The notes below the pieces were generated by a model. That model was not told where the DNA came from. It made no database searches and saw only the letters and a list, made by a program, of their open reading frames with translations. From NCBI RefSeq assembly GCF_030646615.1, contig NZ_JAUSLG010000070.1, positions 1 through 52,739 on the forward strand: a stretch of 52,739 nt of DNA, read 5' to 3'. Within the stretch, counting starts at the first letter, position 1, and every line of letters starts with the position of its first letter. The DNA comes from Phenylobacterium sp. (GTDB lineage Bacteria; Pseudomonadota; Alphaproteobacteria; Caulobacterales; Caulobacteraceae). A program made the position numbers and the translations under genes. Shown in pieces: positions 26,092-34,554 of this stretch.

Positions 26092-28638
26092 CTAGGCCGC
26101 GGTCCCGGTGCGCCGAACCGGCGTCTCGGCCTTGAGGATCTGGCGCACGGGGAGGGAGAAGCCCACCGTCGTGCCTTCGCCGGGGGCGCTGCGGATATCC
26201 AGCGATCCCCCATGCATCTCCACCAGAGACTTGGTAAGGGCCAGGCCCAGGCCCGTGCCCTGCTGGGTCTTGGAATGCTGGCTTTCGATCTGTTCGAAGG
26301 GCTTGGCCAGGCGGGCCAGGTCGTCCGGGGCGATGCCGATGCCCGTGTCCTTGACGCTGATGCGGACCCGTTCCCCCGTCGGGTCGGGCCGGGCGTCAGC
26401 GCGCACCGTGATGCGGCCGCCCCGCGGCGTGAATTTGATGGCGTTGGAGAGCAGGTTGAGCAGCACCTGCTTGACCGCCCGGTAGTCGGCCTCGACCTCG
26501 GGCAGGTCGCGGGGGAATTCCAGGTCGACGGCGAGCCCCGCGCTTTCGGCGCGGTTGCGGACCAGGCGGGCGGCGTCCTCGACCACATCCTCGAGCGTCA
26601 GGGGCTCGAACTTCAGGTTCATCTTGCCGGCCTCGATCTTCGACATGTCGAGGATGTCGTTGATCAGCGCCAGCAGGTGCTGGCCCGAGGACAGGATGTC
26701 GCCGCAGTATTCCTTGTAGCGCGGGTCGCCCAGGGGGCCGAACATCTCGCCGACCATGATCTCGGAGAAGCCGTTGATGGCGTTCAGCGGGGTGCGCAGC
26801 TCGTGGCTCATATTGGCGAGGAATTCGCTCTTGGCCCTGTTGGCCCCCTCGGCGCGGACCTTCTCGGCCTCGTACTTGCGGGCCAGTTCCGACAGCTGCT
26901 CCTGGCTGCGCTCCAGGCTGACGACCACCTTCTGCAGGGCCTCTTCGTTCAGCCGGCGGGCCTCTTCCTGGGTCTTGATGGCGGTGATGTCGGCTGCGGT
27001 CATCACCAGGCCGCCCTCGGCCGTGCGCCGCTCGGAGATCTGGATCCACCGGCCGTCGTTCAGCTCGGCCTCGCGCACGCCGCGCTGGCCGTCGGCGGCG
27101 GGCTGCTCCTGGCGGATGGCGAGCTGGGCGAAACGGTTCACCTGGTCGCGGGCGGCGCCGGGCTTGAGCAGACGGGCCTCCAGGGAGAAGACGCTGCGAT
27201 AGTTGCGGTTGCACATCAGCAGGCGGCCGTGGCGGTCCCAAAGGACGAAGGCCTCGGACACGCTCTCGATGGCGTCCCGCAGGCGGTTCTCGGCCGCCTG
27301 GGCCCGGGCCTGGGCCATGCGCTCTTCGGTGACGTCGAGGGCCACCCCGATGATCCGGGCGAAGCCCCCTTCGTCCGAGCGGCCGAAAGCCTGGCCGCGG
27401 GCGTCCACCCAGAGGGGGCGCTCGCCAGGCGCGCCGGGGACCCGGAAGGAGACGTCGAAGGCGCCATAGAGGGCGGCGGTGGACAGGGCCTGGCGGACGC
27501 GCTCGCGGTGATCTGGCGAGACCCGCTCCAGCACCTCCTGGCCGCCCACCACGCCCCCGCCGCCCCAGCCGAGCATGCCGCCGGTGACGTCGGAGAGGAA
27601 CACCTCGTCGGTGACCAGGTCCCATTCCCAGATGCCGCAGCGGGCGGCCTCGACGGCCATCCGGAAGCGCTGCTCGCTGTCATAGAAGGCCTGTTGGGCG
27701 TCCTCGACCTTCCGGCTCTGGTTGAACAGCAGGAGGCCGAGCATGAAGGCCACGCCCAGGGGGATCAGCACCCAGCCGAGCTGCTCCTGGGCGGACAGCA
27801 ATTCCGTGGGATCGGCGTCGGCGCCAGCGATCGCCAGAAGGGTCCCACCGAGCGCCGGCTGGCCGGCGATCTGCAGGTTCGAACCGTCCGGCGCCTTGGC
27901 CCGCGCCAGCCGCCCGACGCGAAGCGCGCCCGGGGTTACGCCAAAGCCGGTCAGCAGGCTGTCGGCCTGGGCGACGCCGCCGCCGCCGACCGCGTTCAGC
28001 ACCAGCCCCTTGTCCGAGACAATGGCTGCGAGCGACTGGCCCGCAAGATGACCGCTAAGGCGCGAAGGGTCGCTTGCGATCAGGATCCAGCGGCGCCCCA
28101 GGGGCGTGGCCGCGGCTGTGGCGCCCACCAGGACAGGACTGTCGCCGCCACCGACTCCGAACCATATGGCCTGGCGGGCCTCGTCGGCCTGGGCGGCGAG
28201 TTCAGGCCAGTCGGCGCCCGAGGCGGCGCCGGTCAGGGCCAGCACCTCGGTCGCGTCCATCACGGCGACGGCGGCGCCCGCGCCCGCGGTGACGCGCAGC
28301 GCCGTCTCGGCCGCCGCCAGGGGGGAGTCAGGCCGGGCTTCGAGGGCCTCTCGCGCCGCCAGGAGTCCGCCCTGGAGCCCGGCGGCCTCGGCGTCCAGAC
28401 GGGCGGCCAGGGCCTGGGCCCGGCTGGGGAGCACGACGCCCAGCTGGCTGACGCTGGTAGGTTCGCTTTCAATGCGGGCGACGGCGAAGGCTGTATAGAC
28501 CGCCATCAGCAGCAGGGTGGTGAGGATCGCCACCCGCGCAAAGGCGAAGGTCGGCGGCGGCCGGGACCCCGGGGTCACATCCCCGCCGCGGCGCCGGCCC
28601 TGTGTCCGAGCCGCGCTCTTGCGTCCGCGTCCGGCCAA
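26092..28638 (-). CDS. pleC: PleC-like cell-cycle sensor histidine kinase/phosphatase
   Basis: In Caulobacter, PleC is the polar bifunctional kinase/phosphatase of DivK and PleD that sets swarmer fate. This 848-residue protein has membrane helix 1 at about 34-52 and helix 2 at about 285-305 (WVLIPLGVAFMLGLLLF), with a periplasmic domain of about 230 residues between. PAS domains follow (about 320-440 and 450-570), with a coiled coil and a HisKA domain with H612 in FLANMSHELRTPLNAING. The HATPase has QVLLNLLSNAIKFTPRGG, DTGIGIAPDD and GTGLGLALTKSLVEMHGG. Length and histidine position nearly match C. crescentus PleC (842 aa, H610), and the HisKA region (GPLGDPRYKEYC, then SSGQHLLALINDILDMSKIE) is characteristic. 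The start is TTG, with AGGAG eight bases upstream. DivJ is the main alternative, but its topology differs. Confidence 0.88.
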   Translation of the reverse strand: MAGRGRKSAARTQGRRRGGDVTPGSRPPPTFAFARVAILTTLLLMAVYTAFAVARIESEPTSVSQLGVVLPSRAQALAARLDAEAAGLQGGLLAAREALEARPDSPLAAAETALRVTAGAGAAVAVMDATEVLALTGAASGADWPELAAQADEARQAIWFGVGGGDSPVLVGATAAATPLGRRWILIASDPSRLSGHLAGQSLAAIVSDKGLVLNAVGGGGVAQADSLLTGFGVTPGALRVGRLARAKAPDGSNLQIAGQPALGGTLLAIAGADADPTELLSAQEQLGWVLIPLGVAFMLGLLLFNQSRKVEDAQQAFYDSEQRFRMAVEAARCGIWEWDLVTDEVFLSDVTGGMLGWGGGGVVGGQEVLERVSPDHRERVRQALSTAALYGAFDVSFRVPGAPGERPLWVDARGQAFGRSDEGGFARIIGVALDVTEERMAQARAQAAENRLRDAIESVSEAFVLWDRHGRLLMCNRNYRSVFSLEARLLKPGAARDQVNRFAQLAIRQEQPAADGQRGVREAELNDGRWIQISERRTAEGGLVMTAADITAIKTQEEARRLNEEALQKVVVSLERSQEQLSELARKYEAEKVRAEGANRAKSEFLANMSHELRTPLNAINGFSEIMVGEMFGPLGDPRYKEYCGDILSSGQHLLALINDILDMSKIEAGKMNLKFEPLTLEDVVEDAARLVRNRAESAGLAVDLEFPRDLPEVEADYRAVKQVLLNLLSNAIKFTPRGGRITVRADARPDPTGERVRISVKDTGIGIAPDDLARLAKPFEQIESQHSKTQQGTGLGLALTKSLVEMHGGSLDIRSAPGEGTTVGFSLPVRQILKAETPVRRTGTAA

Positions 28639-28754
28639 GCCCGCCGCTCCTTGCCCTCAAGAAATCGAGTCACCCCGCGAAGCAGAGTCTAGGCGCGCGG
28701 ACTCATCACGTCACGAGTCATACCGTCGCGCTTGTGGGCGGATCGTCTCCAGCC

Positions 28755-28788
28755 CGCCTGATCGCCGGCGGGGGCCGGCGATCAGGCG
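28755..28788 (-). terminator. Strong hairpin downstream of pepN
   Basis: A perfect 15-base inverted repeat (CGCCTGATCGCCGGC and its complement) with a GGGG loop (CCCC on the minus strand). It starts seven bases beyond the pepN stop and lies before pleC. There is no U-tract after it on the minus strand, so it may act as an RNA-stabilising hairpin or a Rho-assisted terminator rather than a classical intrinsic one. Confidence 0.6.
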
Positions 28789-28794
28789 CCATTT

Positions 28795-31416
28795 TCAGTC
28801 TTCGGCCAGGGCGCGGGAGGCCAGTTCGTAGACGTTTTTGGACAGGCCGGACTGCCCTACGATGCGCTCCAGCTGGCCGCGCATCAGGGCGCCCAGTTCG
28901 GGTCGATAGCGCCGCCAACCGCCCAGGGGCTCCAACAGGCGGGCCGCCGTCATGGGGTTGTAGCCATCGACCATGAGGATCTGGTCGGCCAGGAACTGGT
29001 AGCCGGCCCCGCTGGGATCGTGGAATTGGGCCGGGTTGCCGGCGGCGAAGGTCCCGACCAGCGCCCGCAGGCGGTTGGGGTTCTTGGCGTCAAAGGCCGG
29101 GTGGGCGGTCAGGCCCAGGACGCGGCCCAGGGCGCCCTCGTCGGGGGCCCGGGCCTGCAGGGCGAACCACTTGTCGATGACCAGGGGCTCGCCCTTCCAG
29201 CGTTCATAGAAGTCGGCCAGGGCCTTTTCGAACGGCTCGCCGCCGATCTGCATCAGGGCCGAGAGCCCGCCCATGGCGTCGGTCATATTGCCGGCCGCCT
29301 CATAGTGGCCAAAGGCCCGCTCGGCGTTCTCGGCATGCGGGTCGGTGGCCAGAATCTCCAGGGCCATGTTGCGCAGCGCCCGGCGACCGGCGCCGGCGGC
29401 GTCAGGGGAGAATTCGCCCAGGTCCTGCAAGCCGGTGTGCAGGCGGCCCAACTCCTCGGCCAGATGCACGGCCAGACGGGCGCGCAGGGCGTTGCGGGCC
29501 AGATGGATGGCGGTCGGATCGGCCGGCTGCTGGGCCAGGGCCATTTCGGATTCGCTGGGCAGGGCCAGCAGCAGGGCCTTGAAGGCCGGGTCGGAAGCCT
29601 GGTCGGACAGGGCCCGACCGACGGCCTCGGCATAGCGCTCCTCGCCCACTTCGTCAGGCGTCCCGGCGCTGCGGGCCAGCATCAGGTCGCGGGCCAGATC
29701 CTGGCCGGCCTCCCAGCGGTTGAACAGGTCCGGATCGGCGGCCAGCTGGACATAGCGGTCCTTGGCTGCGGCGTCGGTGGTCAGGACTACGGGCGCCGAG
29801 AAGCCGCGCAGGGCCGACAGCACGGGCTCACGATCGACGCCGGTCAGGGTGACGCTGGTCCTGGCCGCGTCCAGGACGATGACAGTCTCGTCCGTCGCCT
29901 GGCCATCGCGCTCGAAGGCCAGCGTGCGGCCCTCGCCGTCGAGCAGGCCAAGACGCACCGGAATGGGCAGGGGCTTCTTGCTGGCCTGGCCAGGGGTCGG
30001 CGGGGTCTTCTGGGTCAGGTCCAGGGTCAGGGTCTGGGCTGTGGCGTCATAGGTGCGGCGGATGTCCAGGCGGGGCGTGCCGGCCTGCTCGTACCAGCCG
30101 AAGAAGTCCGACAGGTCCTGGCCCGAGGCCTCGGCGAAACATTCGATGAAGGCCTCCACCGTGGTGGCGTGGCCGTCCCAGCGGTCGAAATAGAGGTCCA
30201 TGCCCTTTCGGAAGGCCTCGGCCCCAATCAGGGTCTTGAGCATGCCGATGACCTCGGAGCCCTTTTCGTAGATGGTCGCGGTATAGAAGTTGTCGATCTT
30301 CAGATAGCTCGACGGCCGCACCGGGTGGGCCAGGGGGCCCTGGTCCTCGGAGAACTGGCGGGCGCGCAGGGCCTTGACGTCCTTGATCCGCTGGACGGCG
30401 GCGCCGCGCATGTCAGCCGAGAAGCTCTGGTCGCGGAAGACGGTCAGGCCTTCCTTCAGGCACAGCTGGAACCAGTCGCGGCAGGTGATGCGGTCGCCGG
30501 TCCAGTTGTGGAAATATTCGTGGGCGACGACGCTCTCGATCCGCTCATAGTCGAAGTCGGTGGCGGTCGCCTGGTCGGCCAGCAGGAGTGAGGAGTTGAA
30601 GATGTTCAGCCCCTTGTTCTCCATGGCTCCGAAGTTGAAGTCGCGCACGGCGACGATCATGAAGAGGTCGAGGTCGTATTCGCGGCCAAACGCCTCTTCG
30701 TCCCATTTCATCGAGCGCTTCAGGGCGTCCATGGCGTAGACGGCGCGGTCGGCCATGCCCGGATCCACATAGATGCGCAGATCCACCTTGCGGCCGCTCA
30801 TGGTGACGAGGCTGTCCTCCAGCACGTCCAGCTCGCCGGCCACCAGGGCGAAGAGATAGCAGGGCTTGGGGAAGGGGTCGTTCCAGACGGCGTAGTGTCG
30901 GCCGTCGGCCGTCTGGCCGGATTCCATCAGGTTGCCGTTGGACAGCAGCCGCTGGAAGGCCTTGTCGGCGGTCATCCGCACGGTGAACTTCGACAGCACG
31001 TCGGGGCGGTCGGGATACCAGGTGATCTTGCGGAAGCCCTCGGCCTCGCACTGGGTGCAGAACCGGCCACCGGACATGTAGAGGCCATCCAGCGAGGTGT
31101 TGGCGGCCGGATCGATCTCGACCTCGGTCTCCAGGACGAAGGCGTCGGGGACCTGGGGGATGGTCAGATACTCGGCGTCGATGACCCGGTCGGCCTCGGC
31201 CAGGACGCGGCCGTCGATGGCCACCGAGATCGGGGTCAGCCGCTCGCCGTGCAGCACCAGGGGCTCGGCGTGGTCGCCGTTGCGGCGCAGGCTGAGCCTG
31301 GCCTTCACCCGGGTGGCGCTGGGCTGCAGGTCGAAGTCCAGATGGATCTCGTCCACCAGGAAGGCTGGCGGGCGATAGTCGGACAGGCGGATCGGCTGGG
31401 GCGTTTCGGTGCGCAT
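28795..31416 (-). CDS. pepN: Aminopeptidase N
   Basis: A cytosolic M1-family zinc aminopeptidase of 873 residues, close to the usual bacterial PepN length. The substrate-recognition motif GAMEN is in FNFGAMENKGLN. The zinc site H299-E300-x2-H303 is in SVVAHEYFHNWTGDR, and the third zinc ligand Glu is in LCLKEGLTVF. The N-terminal beta-domain has SGGRFCTQCEAEGFRKI, typical of the E. coli PepN subgroup, and the C-terminal half is the helical ARM-like domain. ATG at 31416 is chosen because GTGGGG precedes it; a GTG seven codons upstream is possible. It lies upstream of pleC on the same strand, separated by a strong hairpin. Confidence 0.97.
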   Translation of the reverse strand: MRTETPQPIRLSDYRPPAFLVDEIHLDFDLQPSATRVKARLSLRRNGDHAEPLVLHGERLTPISVAIDGRVLAEADRVIDAEYLTIPQVPDAFVLETEVEIDPAANTSLDGLYMSGGRFCTQCEAEGFRKITWYPDRPDVLSKFTVRMTADKAFQRLLSNGNLMESGQTADGRHYAVWNDPFPKPCYLFALVAGELDVLEDSLVTMSGRKVDLRIYVDPGMADRAVYAMDALKRSMKWDEEAFGREYDLDLFMIVAVRDFNFGAMENKGLNIFNSSLLLADQATATDFDYERIESVVAHEYFHNWTGDRITCRDWFQLCLKEGLTVFRDQSFSADMRGAAVQRIKDVKALRARQFSEDQGPLAHPVRPSSYLKIDNFYTATIYEKGSEVIGMLKTLIGAEAFRKGMDLYFDRWDGHATTVEAFIECFAEASGQDLSDFFGWYEQAGTPRLDIRRTYDATAQTLTLDLTQKTPPTPGQASKKPLPIPVRLGLLDGEGRTLAFERDGQATDETVIVLDAARTSVTLTGVDREPVLSALRGFSAPVVLTTDAAAKDRYVQLAADPDLFNRWEAGQDLARDLMLARSAGTPDEVGEERYAEAVGRALSDQASDPAFKALLLALPSESEMALAQQPADPTAIHLARNALRARLAVHLAEELGRLHTGLQDLGEFSPDAAGAGRRALRNMALEILATDPHAENAERAFGHYEAAGNMTDAMGGLSALMQIGGEPFEKALADFYERWKGEPLVIDKWFALQARAPDEGALGRVLGLTAHPAFDAKNPNRLRALVGTFAAGNPAQFHDPSGAGYQFLADQILMVDGYNPMTAARLLEPLGGWRRYRPELGALMRGQLERIVGQSGLSKNVYELASRALAED

Positions 31417-31473
31417 CCCCACGATGTAACCCTGCACGGCTGACCTCGCCAGAGGCGGCGAGGCGCCAGATTG

Positions 31474-32046
31474 TCATGCGGCGTCTTCTGCAGCCTCCGG
31501 CGGCGCCTCGGCGGCGGCGGGGATCTGCTGCAGGAACCGATCGACCTTGCGGGCCTCCTCGGCCAGGCGGCGGATTTCCGGCGGGGCGTCGTCGGGCGCG
31601 TCGTCCACCAGGGCGGCCAGGTGGCGGGATATGGACAGCAGCCGCCGGGTGGAGGCGATCAGCCGGGCCTGGAACTCGATCTTCAGGGGGTCGCGGTCGT
31701 ATTCGGCGCCCGGCACCCGCCAGCCGCCCCAGTCGTTGGCGTCGGTGACCACCACGGGATAGGTGCCGGGATAGGGATGGTGGGCGCAGTCGTCCGGCTG
31801 CTGCCACTTGTTGCGGGCCCGCAGGAGCCGCCAGCTGGGCTCGTCGTCGTTGATGAGATCCTGGGTCGACTGCTCGGGGCGCAGCTCGTGGGCGTGGAAG
31901 TCGCGGCCCAGACCGACGTCGTAGGTCACCCGGACGGGCTCGTCGAAGCCGCGGGCCCAGACCGGCACGATCTTTTCGATCACCGCCCAGGCGCCGACGC
32001 TTTCGACCCAGACCTTTTGATTACGTTGGAAGACAGCCTTGGCCAT
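31474..32046 (-). CDS. Conserved hypothetical protein (190 aa)
   Basis: I do not recognise this protein. It is soluble: an N-terminal beta-rich part (KAVFQRNQKVWVESVGAWAV, then RVTYDVGLGRDFHAHEL), which resembles a small SH3-like barrel; a middle with an aromatic cluster (DANDWGGWRVPGAEYDRDP); and a C-terminal helical part (EFQARLIASTRRLLSISRHL) ending in a Pro/Ala/Glu-rich tail. No catalytic motif is evident. ATG at 32046 is assumed; ATG two codons upstream and GTG at 32058 are alternatives, and no ribosome site decides. It lies 57 bases upstream of pepN on the same strand and could be cotranscribed with it. Confidence 0.7.
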   Translation of the reverse strand: MAKAVFQRNQKVWVESVGAWAVIEKIVPVWARGFDEPVRVTYDVGLGRDFHAHELRPEQSTQDLINDDEPSWRLLRARNKWQQPDDCAHHPYPGTYPVVVTDANDWGGWRVPGAEYDRDPLKIEFQARLIASTRRLLSISRHLAALVDDAPDDAPPEIRRLAEEARKVDRFLQQIPAAAEAPPEAAEDAA

Positions 32047-32182
32047 ACGCATCACCACACAGATTTTCGTCCATAAGACCCTGAAATCCTTGACGCGAGG
32101 TCAATCTTTCCACGCCCGCTGCGATGCGTATGGTGGGGGTTCAGGGAAACGCAGACGCCGCGAACCGGCGGGATAGACGGGC

Positions 32183-33301
32183 ATGAATTTCGATTTTTCC
32201 GACGACCAGAAGTTTCTGAAGGGCGAGGCGCGCAAGTTCCTCGACGCCCAGTGCCCCACCAGTCGGGTGCGGAAGGTCCTCGACGAGGACGCCAAGGCCT
32301 ATGACGAGGACCTCTGGAAGGCCGTCGTCGGCCAGGGTTGGCTGGGCGCGGCCATCCCCGAGGAATACAACGGCCTGGGCCTGGGCCGCCTGGAGCTGTG
32401 CGTGATCGCCGAGGAGCTCGGCCGCGCCGTCGCCCCGATCCCCTTCGCCTCCACCGTCTACTTCCTGGCCGAGGCGATCATGCTGGCCGGCTCGGAGGAA
32501 CAGAAGGCCTATCTGTTGCCGCGCATCGCGGCCGGCGAGGTGATCGGCGCCATGGCGGTGTCCGAGGGTCCCGGCGTCACCACCGCCTCAACCCTGCAGG
32601 CCACGGTCGAGGGCGGCAAGCTCAATGGCGTCAAGCTGCCGGTGACCGATGGCGACATCGCCACCGTCGCCCTGGTGCTGGCCAAGGAGAATGGCCGGCC
32701 GGGCCTGTTCATCGCCGACCTCACCGATCCCTCGGTGACCCGGGACTCGCTCAAGACGCTCGATCCCACCCGGGACGCCGCGCGCCTGACCTTCAAGGAT
32801 GCCCCGGTCAAGCGCCTCGGCGAGGCCGGTCAGGGCCTGGAACTGCTGGAGCAGATCAATGACCGCGCCGCGGTCCTGCTGGCCTTCGAGCAGTGCGGCG
32901 GCGCCGACCGCTGCCTGGAGATGGCCAAGGGCTACGCCCTGGAGCGCTACGCCTTCGGCCGGGTGATCGGCTCCTACCAGGCCATCAAGCACAAGCTGGC
33001 CGACATCTACGTCAAGAACGAGCTGGCCCGGTCCAACGCCTATTACGGCGCCTGGGCGCTGAACACCGGCGCGCCGGAGCTGCCCGTGGCCGCCAGCGCC
33101 GCGCGGATCGCCGGCTCGGAGGCCTACTGGTTCGCGGCCAAGGAAAACATCCAGACCCACGGGGGCATCGGCTTCACCTGGGAGATGGACTGCCATCTGC
33201 ACTACCGGCGTTCGCGCCAGCTTTCCCTCGTGGCCGGGGCGCCGCGGGTCTGGAAGGAACGGCTGGTCAGCCAGCTCGAACGCCGCAACGCCGCCGCCTG
33301 A
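32183..33301 (+). CDS. Acyl-CoA dehydrogenase (first of an adjacent pair)
   Basis: A 372-residue FAD-dependent acyl-CoA dehydrogenase. The N-terminal helical domain (FDFSDDQKFLKGEARKFLDA) is followed by a middle beta-domain that is relatively poor in the usual flavin motif (AMAVSEGPGVTTASTLQ). The C-terminal helical domain holds FGRVIGSYQAIKHKLADIYV and IQTHGGIGFTWEMDCHLHYR. The C-terminal motif is typical of the family, but its spacing is somewhat unlike the paralogue next door. It is 14 bases upstream of a second dehydrogenase gene. Adjacent, dissimilar pairs such as this often form alpha2beta2 enzymes acting on sterol or bulky CoA esters (FadE26/27 type). Substrate unknown. Confidence 0.93.
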   Translation: MNFDFSDDQKFLKGEARKFLDAQCPTSRVRKVLDEDAKAYDEDLWKAVVGQGWLGAAIPEEYNGLGLGRLELCVIAEELGRAVAPIPFASTVYFLAEAIMLAGSEEQKAYLLPRIAAGEVIGAMAVSEGPGVTTASTLQATVEGGKLNGVKLPVTDGDIATVALVLAKENGRPGLFIADLTDPSVTRDSLKTLDPTRDAARLTFKDAPVKRLGEAGQGLELLEQINDRAAVLLAFEQCGGADRCLEMAKGYALERYAFGRVIGSYQAIKHKLADIYVKNELARSNAYYGAWALNTGAPELPVAASAARIAGSEAYWFAAKENIQTHGGIGFTWEMDCHLHYRRSRQLSLVAGAPRVWKERLVSQLERRNAAA

Positions 33302-33315
33302 TAGGGATCAAGATC

Positions 33316-34551
33316 ATGGACTTCAAAGACACCCCCGAAGAGGCCGCCTACCGCCAGCAGGTGCGCGAGTGGCTCACCGCCAATGCGCCCAAGAAGCGCG
33401 AGGGCGAACCTGATCCCTTGGGCGAATCCGGCGACGGCCTGGCCGCCTCCAAGGCCTGGCAGGCCAAGAAGGCTGCGGCCGGCTATGCCTGCATCACCTG
33501 GCCCAAGGAATGGGGCGGGCAGGGCGGCAATCCGATCCAGCAGGTGATCTTCGGCCAGGAAGAATCGGCCTTCCCGACCCCGGGCAATCCGTTTCAGATC
33601 GGCCTGGGCATGTGCGTGCCCACCGTCATGACCTTCGCCGACGAGGAGACCAAGAAGCGGTTCGTCGGCCCGGCCATGCGCGGCGAGGAGATCTGGTGCC
33701 AGCTGTTCTCCGAACCCTCGGGCGGGTCCGACGTGGCCGGCGCCCGGACGCGGGCCGAGCGCGCGCCGGACGGCTCGGGCGACTGGATCATCAACGGCCA
33801 GAAGGTGTGGACCACCGGGGCCCAGTTCTCCGACTTCGGCATCGTCATCTGCCGCACCAATCCGGACGCGCCCAAGCACAAGGGCATGACCATGTTCTGG
33901 ATCGACATGAAGGATCCGGGCGTGGAGGTGCGGCCGATCCATCAGATGTCGGGGGGCTCGGGCTTCAACGAGGTGTTCTTCACCGATCTGCGGGTCAAGG
34001 ACAGCCAGCGCCTGGGGGCGGTGGACGATGGCTGGCGGGTCTCGCTGGTCACCCTGATGAACGAACGGCTGGCCGTGGGCGGCTCATCCGGCGCCGGCTG
34101 GAGCGCCTTCATGGAGGCGGCCCGGGAGACGCCGGGCCTCGACGGCGGCGCGGCCATCAAGGACCAGGCCCTGCGGGAAAAGCTGGCCGACTGGTACGTC
34201 CAGGCCGAGGGCCTGAAGCACACCCGCAACCGGACCATGACGGCCCTGTCCAAGGGCGAGACGCCTGGCCCGGAAAGCTCCATCGGCAAGATCATCTCGG
34301 CGGTGCAGATGCAGGAGCTGGCCAATTCGGCCGTCGAGATGCTGGATCAGTACGGGATCATCAACGATCCGGCGCTGGCGCCCCTGCGGGGGGCCTTCCA
34401 TGCCTCGCTGATGTCGGCGCCGGGCATGCGGATCGCCGGGGGCACCGACGAGATCCTGCGCAACATCATCGCCGAGCGCGTGCTCGGTCTGCCCGGCGAT
34501 ATCCGGGTGGACAAGGACGTGGCCTTCAAGGACCTGCCCACCGGACGCTAG
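33316..34551 (+). CDS. Acyl-CoA dehydrogenase (second of an adjacent pair)
   Basis: A 411-residue acyl-CoA dehydrogenase with the full three-domain fold. The N-terminal helices carry FKDTPEEAAYRQQVREWLTA. The FAD-contacting loop reads WCQLFSEPSGGSDVAGARTR, then DWIINGQKVWTTGAQFSDFG. The C-terminal helices have GESSIGKI-like ESSIGKIISAVQMQEL and end with the family motif IAGGTDEILRNIIAERVLGLP. ATG at 33316 follows the previous stop by 14 bases, and the earlier in-frame start would run through the upstream gene. Together with that gene it probably encodes a heteromeric dehydrogenase of fatty-acid or steroid side-chain oxidation. It is convergent with the glycosyltransferase gene, three bases away. 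Confidence 0.95.
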   Translation: MDFKDTPEEAAYRQQVREWLTANAPKKREGEPDPLGESGDGLAASKAWQAKKAAAGYACITWPKEWGGQGGNPIQQVIFGQEESAFPTPGNPFQIGLGMCVPTVMTFADEETKKRFVGPAMRGEEIWCQLFSEPSGGSDVAGARTRAERAPDGSGDWIINGQKVWTTGAQFSDFGIVICRTNPDAPKHKGMTMFWIDMKDPGVEVRPIHQMSGGSGFNEVFFTDLRVKDSQRLGAVDDGWRVSLVTLMNERLAVGGSSGAGWSAFMEAARETPGLDGGAAIKDQALREKLADWYVQAEGLKHTRNRTMTALSKGETPGPESSIGKIISAVQMQELANSAVEMLDQYGIINDPALAPLRGAFHASLMSAPGMRIAGGTDEILRNIIAERVLGLPGDIRVDKDVAFKDLPTGR

Positions 34552-34554
34552 GTC

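Noticed and set aside
26212..28692. Very long open frame antisense to the PleC-like gene
   Set aside because: High GC content opens antisense frames by chance. The frame has low-complexity composition and no recognisable domain, while the opposite strand encodes a complete histidine kinase.
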